Shown: positions 1-6,740, counted from the stretch's first letter. The stretch is DNA of 7,640 bases from Alphaproteobacteria bacterium (GCA_025935155.1 JAICVV010000086.1:1-7640), one strand, 5' to 3'. Notes: generated by a model not told the origin, from the letters alone. Numbers and translations: made by a program.

Positions 1-60
1 ACCTGAACCTTTTGCCCGAAACGTCCCGCGCCAAGGTCCTGTTGCGGCCGGGATAATTCC

Positions 61-65
61 AGGGA
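61..65 (+). promoter_or_regulatory. Ribosome binding site of ku
   Basis: AGGGA lies 7 nt upstream of the ATG at 73, a normal Shine-Dalgarno distance. It decides the start: the competing ATG at 65 is in another frame and too close to the site, and no other in-frame ATG occurs for 75 codons. No convincing promoter is visible in the 60 bases to its left. Confidence 0.6.
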
Positions 66-72
66 TGCCGCC

Positions 73-1002
73 ATGGCCACGACCAAAAAGAAGTCCACGC
101 GCGCGAAAAAGCCCGTCCACAAACCCTCGAACGAGAACGACCCCGGAGCCACGCGCAAGCGTCCAACGCGGCCGGTGTGGCAGGGAAATTTGCGGCTGTC
201 GCTCGTCAGCTGTCCCGTGGCGCTCTTCAATGCGACGACGCGCACAAGCGACATTTCATTCCATCTGCTGAACCCCGAAACCAACAACCGCATCCGCATG
301 ATCCCGACCGATCCGGAAACCGGGCCGGTGGAGCGCTCGCAACTGGTGAAGGGCTACGAGATTGCCAAGAACCATTACGTGATTGTGAGCAACGAAGAGC
401 TGGACGAAGTAAAACTCGAAACCACGCACACGCTGGAAATCGAGCGTTTTGTCGATGCCAGCACCATTGACAGGCTGTACTGGAACGACCCGTACTTCCT
501 CGTGCCGCAGGGCAATGACGGGCTGGATGCCTACGGCGTTATCCGCGAAGCCATGGCGCAGGAAGATCGCATCGCGCTGGGCCGGGTGGTGATGCACACC
601 CGCGAACGGCTGATGGCGATCGAGCCGCGCGGCAAGGGGCTGCTCGCCTACACTCTGCGCATGGCAAACGAAGTGGTGAATCCGGCCGTGATGTTCGAGG
701 ATATTCCAAATATGAAAGTGGACCCGCGCATGGTTGACATCGCGCAGAGGATCATCGAGCAGCAGGAAGGTCCGTTCGAACCGCAGACCTTCAAGGACCG
801 ATACGAGGAAGCGCTTCGCGAATTGATTCGCCGCAAGGAACACGGCGAAGCGCCGGTGACGGCCGAGCCCGCGCCCCCCGCGAGCAATGTGGTGAGCTTG
901 ATGGACGCGCTGCAGAAGAGCTTGCAGCGCAAGGGCTCTGCCGCGCCGGCTAAATCGCACGCGAAATCGAACGCGCCCGCGAAGCGTAAACGCGCGCGTT
1001 GA
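73..1002 (+). CDS. ku: Ku protein, non-homologous end joining
   Basis: Bacterial Ku forms a homodimeric ring that threads onto double-strand DNA ends and recruits the ligase LigD in non-homologous end joining. The 309-residue product carries the Ku core at about residues 35-255. It begins with VWQGNLRLSLVSCPVAL, the typical opening of bacterial Ku, and continues through KGYEIAKNHYV, EIERFVD and FEPQTFKDRYEEAL. The conserved C-terminal segment NVVSLMDALQKSL (about 272-284) follows, then a basic tail ending AKRKRAR. About 34 residues precede the core; 11 of them are Lys or Arg, so the protein has basic extensions at both ends. Most bacterial Ku proteins start within a few residues of the core. 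The start at 73 has a good ribosome binding site. No ligD is visible; it could lie to the left or elsewhere. The gene converges on engB. Identity is near certain; the role of the N-terminal extension is unknown. Confidence 0.97.
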   Translation: MATTKKKSTRAKKPVHKPSNENDPGATRKRPTRPVWQGNLRLSLVSCPVALFNATTRTSDISFHLLNPETNNRIRMIPTDPETGPVERSQLVKGYEIAKNHYVIVSNEELDEVKLETTHTLEIERFVDASTIDRLYWNDPYFLVPQGNDGLDAYGVIREAMAQEDRIALGRVVMHTRERLMAIEPRGKGLLAYTLRMANEVVNPAVMFEDIPNMKVDPRMVDIAQRIIEQQEGPFEPQTFKDRYEEALRELIRRKEHGEAPVTAEPAPPASNVVSLMDALQKSLQRKGSAAPAKSHAKSNAPAKRKRAR

Positions 1003-1019
1003 CCTTCCCCTTCTCGGTC

Positions 1020-1054
1020 ATCACCCGCTTCATGCGGGTGATCCAATTTTCTTT
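1020..1054 (+). terminator. Rho-independent terminator downstream of ku
   Basis: A perfect 9-bp stem (ATCACCCGC at 1020-1028, GCGGGTGAT at 1034-1042) closes a 5-nt TTCAT loop 17 nt after the ku stop codon. The T-rich stretch TTTTCTTT follows at 1047-1054, 4 nt after the stem. The T tract is on the plus side, which fits termination of ku. Confidence 0.65.
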
Positions 1055-1068
1055 GCCGCAATTGGGTC

Positions 1069-1114
1069 GCCCGGCTCGCGCTGTTTCGCGCGACCGGGCC
1101 ATGACGTTTTTTTT
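1069..1114 (+). terminator. Second hairpin terminator between ku and engB
   Basis: GCCCGG (1069-1074) plus TCGCGC (1076-1081) pair with GCGCGA (1088-1093) plus CCGGGC (1094-1099). This makes a 12-bp GC-rich stem with one bulged C and a 6-nt loop. Eight T residues run from 1107 to 1114, 7 nt after the stem, which is a longer gap than in a typical terminator. The T run again favours the plus strand. On the minus strand the same hairpin lies about 20 nt past the engB stop but has no T run, so any role in ending the engB operon is inferred from the stem alone. Confidence 0.5.
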
Positions 1115-1120
1115 AAGCAT

Positions 1121-1744
1121 CTAGTGTGACGCCAACTCGGCCAAGGACTGTCGCAGTTCGGCAATACCGAACGATGAGCGGGCAGAAGTCACGATAATGG
1201 CCGCCAATGCCGCGGGATGTTGAGACACGACGGTCTGCACCTCTGCCGTGACGCGTTGGAGTTCCGCTGCTTTCAAGGCATCCGTTTTGGTAAGTACCAG
1301 TTGATGGCTGACAGCTGCTTCGTCGAGCAGGGTCATTGCTTCTTTATCACTCGTCATGATTCCGCGGCGCGCGTCCAGTAGCAGAACGACGCATCGCAAC
1401 GTGCGCCGCGTATGCAGATAGCCGGTGATTAAAGAGTCCCAGTGCGCGGCTTCCGCTTTCGAAATGCGGGAAAAGCCGTAGCCCGGAAGATCGGCCAGAA
1501 CCAGCGCGTCGCGCAGGCGAAAAAGATTGATCTGCCGTGTGCGCCCCGGTGTGTGCGAAACCCGCGCGAGACTTGTGCGGCCGGTCAGTGCGTTGATCAG
1601 GCTCGACTTGCCAGCGTTGGAACGCCCGACAAATGCCACTTCCGGCAAGCCCGTTTCCGGAAGTGCGTCGAGCGACATTGCGCCGGCCACGAACTCACAG
1701 GGGCCGCTGAACAGCTTTCGCGCGAAAGCGGCATCCGCAGTCAT
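1121..1744 (-). CDS. engB: Ribosome-assembly GTP-binding protein EngB (YihA/YsxC)
   Basis: EngB is a small TRAFAC-class GTPase that assists late assembly of the large ribosomal subunit and is essential in several bacteria. All GTP-binding motifs are present in the 207 residues: G1 GRSNAGKS (40-47), a G2 region around TPGRT (65-69), G3 DLPGYG (85-90), G4 TKTD (152-155) and G5 TSA (186-188). Length and motif order match the family, whose members are usually about 200 residues. The ATG lies 9 nt after the yidC stop with no strong Shine-Dalgarno sequence, so translation is probably coupled to yidC. It is the last gene of the rpmH operon here. In several alphaproteobacteria the next gene would be argB, but here ku converges instead. 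Confidence 0.97.
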   Translation of the reverse strand: MTADAAFARKLFSGPCEFVAGAMSLDALPETGLPEVAFVGRSNAGKSSLINALTGRTSLARVSHTPGRTRQINLFRLRDALVLADLPGYGFSRISKAEAAHWDSLITGYLHTRRTLRCVVLLLDARRGIMTSDKEAMTLLDEAAVSHQLVLTKTDALKAAELQRVTAEVQTVVSQHPAALAAIIVTSARSSFGIAELRQSLAELASH

Positions 1745-1753
1745 GCGCCGCCG

Positions 1754-3565
1754 CTATTCGCCCGGCCCGGTGCCCGGATTGGATGGCGCCAGCCGCTTCG
1801 TCAATCCACCGAGCTTCAGGTTGTTGAAGAGGTGAATCTCCGCGCCCTCGCGCCGCATGATCACATATTGCTGGATCATCGAGAGCAGGTTGCTCCACGT
1901 CCAGTAGATCACGAGGCCGGCCGGAAAACTCGCCAGCATGAACATGAAAATCAGCGGCATGAGGGAGAACATCCGAGCCTGCACCGGATCGGCCGGCGCC
2001 GGGTTCATCTTCGTCTGCAGCCACTGCGTGCCGCCCATGACAATCGGCCAGATGCCGATCACCAGAAATGCCGGAATGAAGGCCGGCGTGTGCCAGGGTA
2101 GCAGCCCGAACAAATTCCAGATGGAGGTGGGATCGGGCGCGGAGAGATCGCGAATCCAACCGAAGAAAGGCGCCTGCCGCATCTCGATGCTGACCAGCAG
2201 CACCTTGTAAAGCGAAAAGAACACCGGAATCTGGATGAAGATGGGCAGGCACCCCGAGAGCGGATTCACCTTCTCCCGCTTGTAAAGCTCCATCATCTCC
2301 TGCTGCTGCTTCATCTTGTCTTCCGCGAAACGCTCGCGGATGCGCTCGACCTGCGGCTGCAGCTTCTTCATGCGGCTCATGCTTTTGAACTGCGTGTTCG
2401 CAAGCGGGAAAAAGAGAAGCCGCACTACGATAGTGAGGAGCAGGATGGCGATGCCCATATTGCCGGCCCAATGGCCGAACAGGTCAAGCAGCAGAAACAT
2501 CGGGCGGGTGAAGAAAAAGAACCAGCCCCAATCGACCGCGTAATCGAACCGCGGGATATGCAGCTGGTTTTCATAGTCGCGGAGCGTTGTCACCACTTTG
2601 GCGCCCGCGAAAAGCCGCTGTGTGACTTGGATGGTTGCGCCCGGTGCAATGGTCTGCGCGTTCAGGCGATAATCGGCCTGATAACCCGGTTTGTCGCCCG
2701 GATTGAGCACGCGGTAGATGCCGTCGATCTGCGCATTCTGCGGCGGGATAATTGCCGCCATCCAGTATTTGTCGGTCATCCCGAGCCAGCCGCCGGTGGA
2801 ATGGAATGACTGTTGCGGACTCTCCGCTTTCAGATCGGTGTAGTTCGGATCCTGAAGATCGCCATTGAGGATGCCGACAAAACCCTCATGTAGCGCCATG
2901 TAGTGGGTGCCCTTCGGCACATCGGTGCGCGCGACGTAGGCATAGGGATACAATGCGGCGGCGCTGGAACTATGGTTCGTGACCGTATCGGCAATCGTGA
3001 ACATGTACTGCTTGTCTACGGAAACGGTGCGCGTGAACGTCAGCCCTTGCCCGTTCTCCCATCGCAGGGTCACCGGCTTTTCCGGTGTCAGGGTATCACC
3101 GCTCGCAAGCGTCCATGGCGTATTGTCATCCGGTGTCTTCACCTTGGAGCCAGGCGCAGCGACCCATCCAAACACGCTGTAATAGGGAGATGCGGTGCTT
3201 TCCGGTGAGAAGAGCACGATCTCCGGACTCTTCGGATCGAGCGTCTCACGATATTTGCGCAGTTGCAGATCGTCGAAGCGGGCGCCCTTCAGCCGCAACG
3301 AGCCATTCACCGACGGCGTGGCAATTGCCACGCGCGGACCGCCGGCCTGCAGCGCCGCGCTGCGGGAAATCTGCCTTGAAATTGCAGCCGCCGTTTTCGG
3401 AAGCTCGGCGGTCTTGTTCTGTGCCTCCGGCCCCTTCTGCCTGGCGAGTAGCGCCTGATGCGCCTTCTCCTTCGCCATCTGCGGATTGGCGACGAAGTAC
3501 TGCCAGCCGAAAATCGCGGCGGCGCAGAGCAGAATGGCGAGGAAGAGATTGCGGTTGTTATCCAT
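1754..3565 (-). CDS. yidC: Membrane protein insertase YidC
   Basis: YidC inserts and folds inner-membrane proteins, alone or with SecYEG. The 603-residue product has the Gram-negative layout. The first membrane helix is at about residues 6-25 (NLFLAILLCAAAIFGWQYF), followed by a large periplasmic P1 domain (about 60-335). The conserved core starts at about 345. Its second helix carries the functionally important Arg in TIVVRLLFFPL (R382), which in the family lies in the hydrophilic groove. A charged cytoplasmic loop follows (about 393-432, SMSRMKKLQPQVERIRERF), then helices at about 436-460, 494-512, 534-553 and 555-570. The C-terminus is short and Gly/Pro-rich. The ATG is 6 nt after the yidD stop; AAGG sits only 3 nt upstream and overlaps that stop codon, which suggests coupled translation. 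The gene is intact and of normal length. Confidence 0.98.
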   Translation of the reverse strand: MDNNRNLFLAILLCAAAIFGWQYFVANPQMAKEKAHQALLARQKGPEAQNKTAELPKTAAAISRQISRSAALQAGGPRVAIATPSVNGSLRLKGARFDDLQLRKYRETLDPKSPEIVLFSPESTASPYYSVFGWVAAPGSKVKTPDDNTPWTLASGDTLTPEKPVTLRWENGQGLTFTRTVSVDKQYMFTIADTVTNHSSSAAALYPYAYVARTDVPKGTHYMALHEGFVGILNGDLQDPNYTDLKAESPQQSFHSTGGWLGMTDKYWMAAIIPPQNAQIDGIYRVLNPGDKPGYQADYRLNAQTIAPGATIQVTQRLFAGAKVVTTLRDYENQLHIPRFDYAVDWGWFFFFTRPMFLLLDLFGHWAGNMGIAILLLTIVVRLLFFPLANTQFKSMSRMKKLQPQVERIRERFAEDKMKQQQEMMELYKREKVNPLSGCLPIFIQIPVFFSLYKVLLVSIEMRQAPFFGWIRDLSAPDPTSIWNLFGLLPWHTPAFIPAFLVIGIWPIVMGGTQWLQTKMNPAPADPVQARMFSLMPLIFMFMLASFPAGLVIYWTWSNLLSMIQQYVIMRREGAEIHLFNNLKLGGLTKRLAPSNPGTGPGE

Positions 3566-3571
3566 GGGCCT

Positions 3572-3826
3572 TCATCGGGGCGGAGGAACGGGATCGAAGC
3601 CCGACGCGCCGCCGAGCCATTTCACGGGGTGACAGCGCAAAATGCGCCGGACTGCAAGCCATAAGCCCTTCACCGGACCGTGCAGCTGAAGCGCGTCCAT
3701 TGCATATTCCGAGCAGCTGGGAGCAAACCGGCAGGCGGGCGGGAAGAGGGGCGAAACACACCATCGGTAAATCCGGATTGGCGTCAGGAGAAGTAGAACG
3801 GTCCCCCGGCGCACAAGATCTTTCAT
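3572..3826 (-). CDS. yidD: Membrane protein insertion efficiency factor YidD
   Basis: YidD is a small membrane-associated protein that helps YidC-dependent insertion and is usually encoded between rnpA and yidC. The 84-residue product shows the family signature [11 protein letters not shown] (about 32-42, with paired cysteines), then [14 protein letters not shown] and [10 protein letters not shown] near the end. A hydrophobic stretch near the N-terminus (about 9-15, TVLLLLT) may be an amphipathic membrane anchor. I chose the ATG at 3826; a TTG one codon upstream would add a single residue. Either start lies within a few bases of the rnpA stop codon, and the yidD stop is 6 nt before yidC, so the three genes are probably translated in a coupled way. 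Confidence 0.95.
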   Translation of the reverse strand: MKDLVRRGTVLLLLTPIRIYRWCVSPLFPPACRFAPSCSEYAMDALQLHGPVKGLWLAVRRILRCHPVKWLGGASGFDPVPPPR

Positions 3827-3830
3827 CAAT

Positions 3831-4193
3831 CTAAGGCTCTGGCGTTCGGGCGAATTTCGCGCGCGCGGCCCTCAGCGAAACGGCAAGATCCTCCAGGATC
3901 GAGGCGAACGGCTGGGTCAGCGTGCCCGGCCGCGCGACCAGAACATAGTCATGGCCGGGGAGCCCATAAAGGGGAAGCTGTGCCGCGGCGGCGGCCCTGA
4001 GGCGCCGCTTGGCCCGGTTGCGCTCGACAGCGCCCCCGACGCTCTTCTTGGACGCGGTGAAGCCGGCCCGCAGGGTTCCCGGCTGGGCAAACGGCGCCGG
4101 CGTGGCCGCGGCTTCCAGGGTCAAAGACGGCCTGGCGCGCCGGAAGGTACGGGCGCAGCGCAGGAAATCCGGCCGGTGCTTCAGCCGTTCCAT
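3831..4193 (-). CDS. rnpA: Ribonuclease P protein component
   Basis: RnpA is the basic protein subunit of RNase P; with the catalytic RNA it trims 5' leaders from tRNA precursors. The 120-residue product has the family features: an N-terminal segment [13 protein letters not shown] that matches the usual start, a beta-strand region with [20 protein letters not shown] (about 44-63) that is the RNR signature of the RNA-binding helix, and a C-terminal segment [10 protein letters not shown] (81-90). The product is strongly basic. The ATG at 4193 has no recognisable Shine-Dalgarno sequence and no in-frame ATG, GTG or TTG lies between it and the rpmH stop 35 nt upstream, so this start is the only candidate. 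The RNase P RNA gene is not in the window. Confidence 0.96.
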   Translation of the reverse strand: MERLKHRPDFLRCARTFRRARPSLTLEAAATPAPFAQPGTLRAGFTASKKSVGGAVERNRAKRRLRAAAAAQLPLYGLPGHDYVLVARPGTLTQPFASILEDLAVSLRAARAKFARTPEP

Positions 4194-4228
4194 TTTGATC
4201 GGATTCGGGGCGGGTTCAGGCGCTAAGG

Positions 4229-4363
4229 TCAGGCGGACAGCTTCTTCCGGCCATGGGCGCGGCGGCGGGCCAGCACCTTGCGGCCACCAGCGGTGGCCAT
4301 GCGGGCACGAAAGCCATGGCGGCGCTTCCGTACAAGCCGGCTCGGCTGATAGGTGCGCTTCAT
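4229..4363 (-). CDS. rpmH: 50S ribosomal protein L34
   Basis: L34 is a small, very basic protein of the large ribosomal subunit. The 44-residue product begins [20 protein letters not shown], the hallmark L34 sequence, and ends with the basic [18 protein letters not shown]. The longer reading frame that opens at 4432 is discarded: the start at 4363 matches the family length exactly and has a strong AGGAGA site 7 nt upstream. It is the first gene of the five-gene operon and sits directly under a strong predicted promoter, as expected for a highly expressed ribosomal gene. Confidence 0.98.
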   Translation of the reverse strand: MKRTYQPSRLVRKRRHGFRARMATAGGRKVLARRRAHGRKKLSA

Positions 4364-4370
4364 GACGGAT

Positions 4371-4376
4371 TCTCCT
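4371..4376 (-). promoter_or_regulatory. Ribosome binding site of rpmH
   Basis: AGGAGA on the minus strand ends 7 nt before the rpmH ATG. It is the clearest Shine-Dalgarno sequence of the operon and fixes the L34 start. Confidence 0.8.
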
Positions 4377-4403
4377 GCTGTTCCGGCCTTTTGGGAAGCG
4401 CGG

Positions 4404-4432
4404 GTTCTAGGGACAGCCCGTTTTTCTGTCAA
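4404..4432 (-). promoter_or_regulatory. Predicted sigma-70-type promoter of the rpmH operon
   Basis: On the minus strand a perfect -35 box TTGACA (4432-4427) is separated by 17 nt from the -10 box TAGAAC (4409-4404, 4 of 6 consensus bases). Transcription should start near 4397, giving a leader of about 34 nt that contains the rpmH ribosome binding site. No other promoter is needed within the operon, because later gaps are 35 nt or less. Confidence 0.75.
4412..4430. repeat. Inverted repeat inside the rpmH promoter
   Basis: Reading the minus strand, GACAG (4430-4426) and CTGTC (4416-4412) are exact inverted repeats separated by 9 nt. The first arm is part of the -35 box and the second lies in the spacer. 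The position would suit a protein-binding operator, but a five-base dyad can arise by chance. Confidence 0.35.
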
Positions 4433-4463
4433 CCAGAGCCGAATAAGGGCTGATAGCGATCTT

Positions 4464-4491
4464 TTGCCGGGGGTTATTGAAAATCCATAAC
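4464..4491 (+). promoter_or_regulatory. Possible weak promoter of the histidine kinase gene
   Basis: TTGCCG (4464-4469) and CATAAC (4486-4491) are spaced by 16 nt in the divergent spacer and resemble a degraded sigma-70-type promoter, with 4 of 6 matches in each box. This is the best plus-strand candidate I see before 4523. Support is limited to the pattern. Confidence 0.25.
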
Positions 4492-4522
4492 AGCGCCCGC
4501 GGCTTCATTCGGCCACGCAATC

Positions 4523-5974
4523 ATGCTCTATGCCGCTCCAATGTCGGGCTCGATCCGCGCCAAGCTGAGCAATGCCTGGAGGCTGATCGCGCAAAGCCTC
4601 TCCGGGCGGCTTCTGCTGCTGACGCTTGTTTACGTATTGATCACCGAAGCCGTGATTTTCGCGCCGACCATCGGCCGTTATCACCACGCCCTTCTGCAAA
4701 GCCACGTTGAATCTGCAGAGATCGCCATTCTGCCGATGACCGAAGCGGCCGGTGAAAAGCTCTCCACCGGCCTTCGGGAGCAGCTGCTGGCGCGGGCCGA
4801 CGCCAATGCAGTGGTGCTGCGGCGGCCGGAAGAGCACGAACTGTTTCTGGTGACGCAGGAACAGCGGCGCATCGACTTCACCATCGATCTGCGCGACGAC
4901 AACGTCTTCAAGGAAATCTGGTATGGGCTCGACTGCCTGATGCATGGCGGAACGCGCACTTTGCGCATTATGGCGCCGACCAAGATCAAAGGCGCGCTGG
5001 GCGTAGACGTCATTCTTGGCGAAAAATCGATTCACGCCGCGCTGGCACAGTTCGCCGGGCGCACGGCGCTGCTGGCGCTGTTGCTCTCGTCTGTGACGGC
5101 GGTGCTCGTTTTTCTAAGCCTCTATTTCGTGCTGGTGCGGCCGATGGGGCGCATCACCCGCGCAATGATTGCGTTCCGTGAAAACCCGGAGGACGCGAGC
5201 CGGATTATTTCTCCGTCTGCGCGCCACGACGAGATTGGTACGGCGGAACGCGAGCTCGCCACCATGCAGCGCGAGATTTACGGCTCGCTGCAACAGCGCG
5301 CGCGGCTTGCGGCGCTGGGAATGGCCGTTGCCAAAATTCAGCACGATTTGCGGAACATTCTCTCAAGCGCGCAACTCGCTTCCGACCGGCTATCGGCAAG
5401 CGGCGACCCGGCAGTCAAGCGACTGGCGCCGCGGCTGGTCAGCGCCATCGATCATGCCGTGGCGCTCGCCACCAACACGCTTCAATACGGCCGCGCCGAT
5501 GAGCATGCACCGCAGCGCAGGCGCGTGGCATTGAAAGGTATCGTCGATGATGCCGGCGAAGCGGCGCTTGCCGAACGCGCCGGCGAACATCCCATCCACC
5601 TTCGGGATGAAGTGCCCGCTGATTTGCAGGTGGATGCCGATCCCGAGCAGCTGTTCCGGATTGTTCTGAACCTGGTGCGCAACGCGGAGCAGGCGGTGAA
5701 CGGGGCGGCGGCTGCGGAAATCCGCATTTCCGCATCGCGCAACGGCAAACGCGTGCTGATCCACGTGTCGGACAACGGACCAGGAATTCCGGAGAAGGTG
5801 CGCGACCGGCTGTTTCAGCCTTTTGCGGGATCGGCGCGCAGTGGCGGCTCAGGGCTCGGGCTGGTGATTTCGCGCGAGCTTGCGCGCGCGCATGGCGGCG
5901 ATATTTCGCTGATCGATACGGGACCCCAGGGCACAACGTTCCGGCTGGAAATTCCGGACCGCGAGACGGGATGA
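4523..5974 (+). CDS. Membrane-bound HAMP-domain sensor histidine kinase
   Basis: This is a two-component sensor kinase: a membrane protein that autophosphorylates a His and passes the phosphate to a response regulator. The 483 residues show a first membrane helix (about 29-49), a periplasmic sensor region of about 125 residues that I do not recognise, a second helix (about 180-205), and a HAMP linker (about 205-257, with VRPMGRITRAM and DEIGTAEREL). The phosphoacceptor box is KIQHDLRNILSSAQLASDRL (about 271-290), with His274. The ATPase domain has the N box NLVRNAEQAV (383-392), G1 DNGPG (417-421), FQPF (431-434) and G2 GGSGLGL (441-447). The His motif reads HDLRN rather than the common HELRTP. 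Neither the ATG at 4523 nor the in-frame ATG at 4541 has a clear ribosome binding site; an in-frame stop at 4478-4480 bounds the frame. No response regulator is in the window. The stop overlaps the start of tam. The overall sequence resembles a kinase family I recall from alphaproteobacteria; its signal is unknown. Confidence 0.93.
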   Translation: MLYAAPMSGSIRAKLSNAWRLIAQSLSGRLLLLTLVYVLITEAVIFAPTIGRYHHALLQSHVESAEIAILPMTEAAGEKLSTGLREQLLARADANAVVLRRPEEHELFLVTQEQRRIDFTIDLRDDNVFKEIWYGLDCLMHGGTRTLRIMAPTKIKGALGVDVILGEKSIHAALAQFAGRTALLALLLSSVTAVLVFLSLYFVLVRPMGRITRAMIAFRENPEDASRIISPSARHDEIGTAERELATMQREIYGSLQQRARLAALGMAVAKIQHDLRNILSSAQLASDRLSASGDPAVKRLAPRLVSAIDHAVALATNTLQYGRADEHAPQRRRVALKGIVDDAGEAALAERAGEHPIHLRDEVPADLQVDADPEQLFRIVLNLVRNAEQAVNGAAAAEIRISASRNGKRVLIHVSDNGPGIPEKVRDRLFQPFAGSARSGGSGLGLVISRELARAHGGDISLIDTGPQGTTFRLEIPDRETG

Positions 5975-6732
5975 ACTGGGATCCTGACATTTACATGAAA
6001 TTCGCCGGCGAGCGCACGCGGCCGGCCATCGAGCTGCTAGCGCGCGTGCCGCTGGGCATGCCATCGCGGGTGATCGATCTGGGCTGCGGGCCGGGTAATT
6101 CCACCGCGTCGCTGGCGGCGCGCTGGCCTAATGCAGCACTTGAGGGACTGGAATCGTCTCCTGAAATGCTCGCCAAGGCGCGGGCCTCAGCACTTCGCGC
6201 GACATGGGTGCAAGGCGATGTGCAATCGTGGGCGCCAGACATACAATACGACGTGGTGTTCTCGAATGCGGTGTTCCAGTGGATTTCGGATCATCGCGCG
6301 TTGCTGCCACAGCTGATGAGCCATGTTGCGGAAGGTGGCGCGCTCGCCTTTCAGGTGCCGCGGAATTTCGATTCGCCATCGCATGCGCTGATGCGCGAGG
6401 TGGCAAATGCCAGCCCGTGGGCGGAGAAGCTTGCCGGCGCACGGCAGCGGCATGTGCTCTCGCCCGAAGCATATTTCGACGTTCTCGCGCCACGTTCCGC
6501 GTCGCTTGATATTTGGGAAACCACCTACCTACAGGTGCTGGAGGGCGACGATCCCGTGCTCGCCTGGGTGAGCGGCACCGGTTTACGTCCATTCTTGCAG
6601 CCGCTCGGTGAGAAGGAGCGCGAGACGTTCATCGCGCAGTATCGCGCCCGATTGCGGGAGGCGTATCCGCGGCGCGCCGATGGCAAGACGCTGTTCCCGT
6701 TTCAGCGTCTGTTCGTGGTGGCAATACGCTGA
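5971..6732 (+). CDS. tam: Trans-aconitate 2-methyltransferase-like protein
   Basis: Tam is a cytoplasmic SAM-dependent enzyme that methylates trans-aconitate, a spontaneous isomer of cis-aconitate that inhibits aconitase. The 253-residue length matches the family. SAM motif I VIDLGCGPGNST (34-45) is followed by GLESSPEML (59-67), where Glu61 occupies the acidic position usually held by Asp, then GDV (82-84) and NAVFQWISDH (99-108), a family-typical stretch. The N-terminal MNWDPDIYMKFAGERTRPA and the C-terminal FPFQRLFVVAIR also fit Tam. The ATG overlaps the kinase stop in an ATGA arrangement, so the two are almost certainly cotranscribed and translationally coupled. It converges on holA. The methyltransferase fold is certain; the substrate is inferred from similarity and could differ. 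Confidence 0.88.
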   Translation: MNWDPDIYMKFAGERTRPAIELLARVPLGMPSRVIDLGCGPGNSTASLAARWPNAALEGLESSPEMLAKARASALRATWVQGDVQSWAPDIQYDVVFSNAVFQWISDHRALLPQLMSHVAEGGALAFQVPRNFDSPSHALMREVANASPWAEKLAGARQRHVLSPEAYFDVLAPRSASLDIWETTYLQVLEGDDPVLAWVSGTGLRPFLQPLGEKERETFIAQYRARLREAYPRRADGKTLFPFQRLFVVAIR

Positions 6733-6740
6733 GTTTCGGA

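Noticed and set aside
52..57. GATAAT as a -10 box for ku
   Set aside because: No matching -35 sequence lies 16-18 nt upstream, and transcription from it would start on top of the ku ribosome binding site.
256..960. 234-codon open frame antisense to ku
   Set aside because: GC-rich coding DNA often leaves long open frames on the opposite strand. The translation is rich in His and Arg, has no recognisable motif and lies wholly inside a clear Ku gene.
1442..2101. 219-codon plus-strand frame across engB and yidC
   Set aside because: Composition and lack of motifs mark it as an antisense shadow of two intact conserved genes.
1695..2471. 258-codon frame on the minus strand overlapping yidC and engB
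   Set aside because: It is a frame-shifted shadow of YidC: the true frame carries all conserved YidC features, while this one has low-complexity Ala/Arg/His content and spans the yidC-engB junction.
3085..3834. 249-codon plus-strand frame across the yidC start and yidD
   Set aside because: It is antisense to two well-supported genes, rich in Arg, Ser and Pro, and has no family resemblance.
4364..4432. N-terminally extended L34 reading frame
   Set aside because: The extra 23 residues are not part of L34, and the stretch contains the promoter and ribosome binding site; the 44-residue start fits the family.
4364..4522. Possible replication origin elements near rpmH
   Set aside because: rpmH lies near the origin in some bacteria, so I looked for DnaA boxes close to TTATCCACA and an AT-rich unwinding stretch. 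The nearest match, TTATGGATT on the minus strand, differs too much, and the spacer is short.
5439..5990. 183-codon frame antisense to the kinase ATPase domain
   Set aside because: The sense strand encodes canonical N, G1, F and G2 boxes; the antisense product is Arg/Pro/Ala-rich with no motif.
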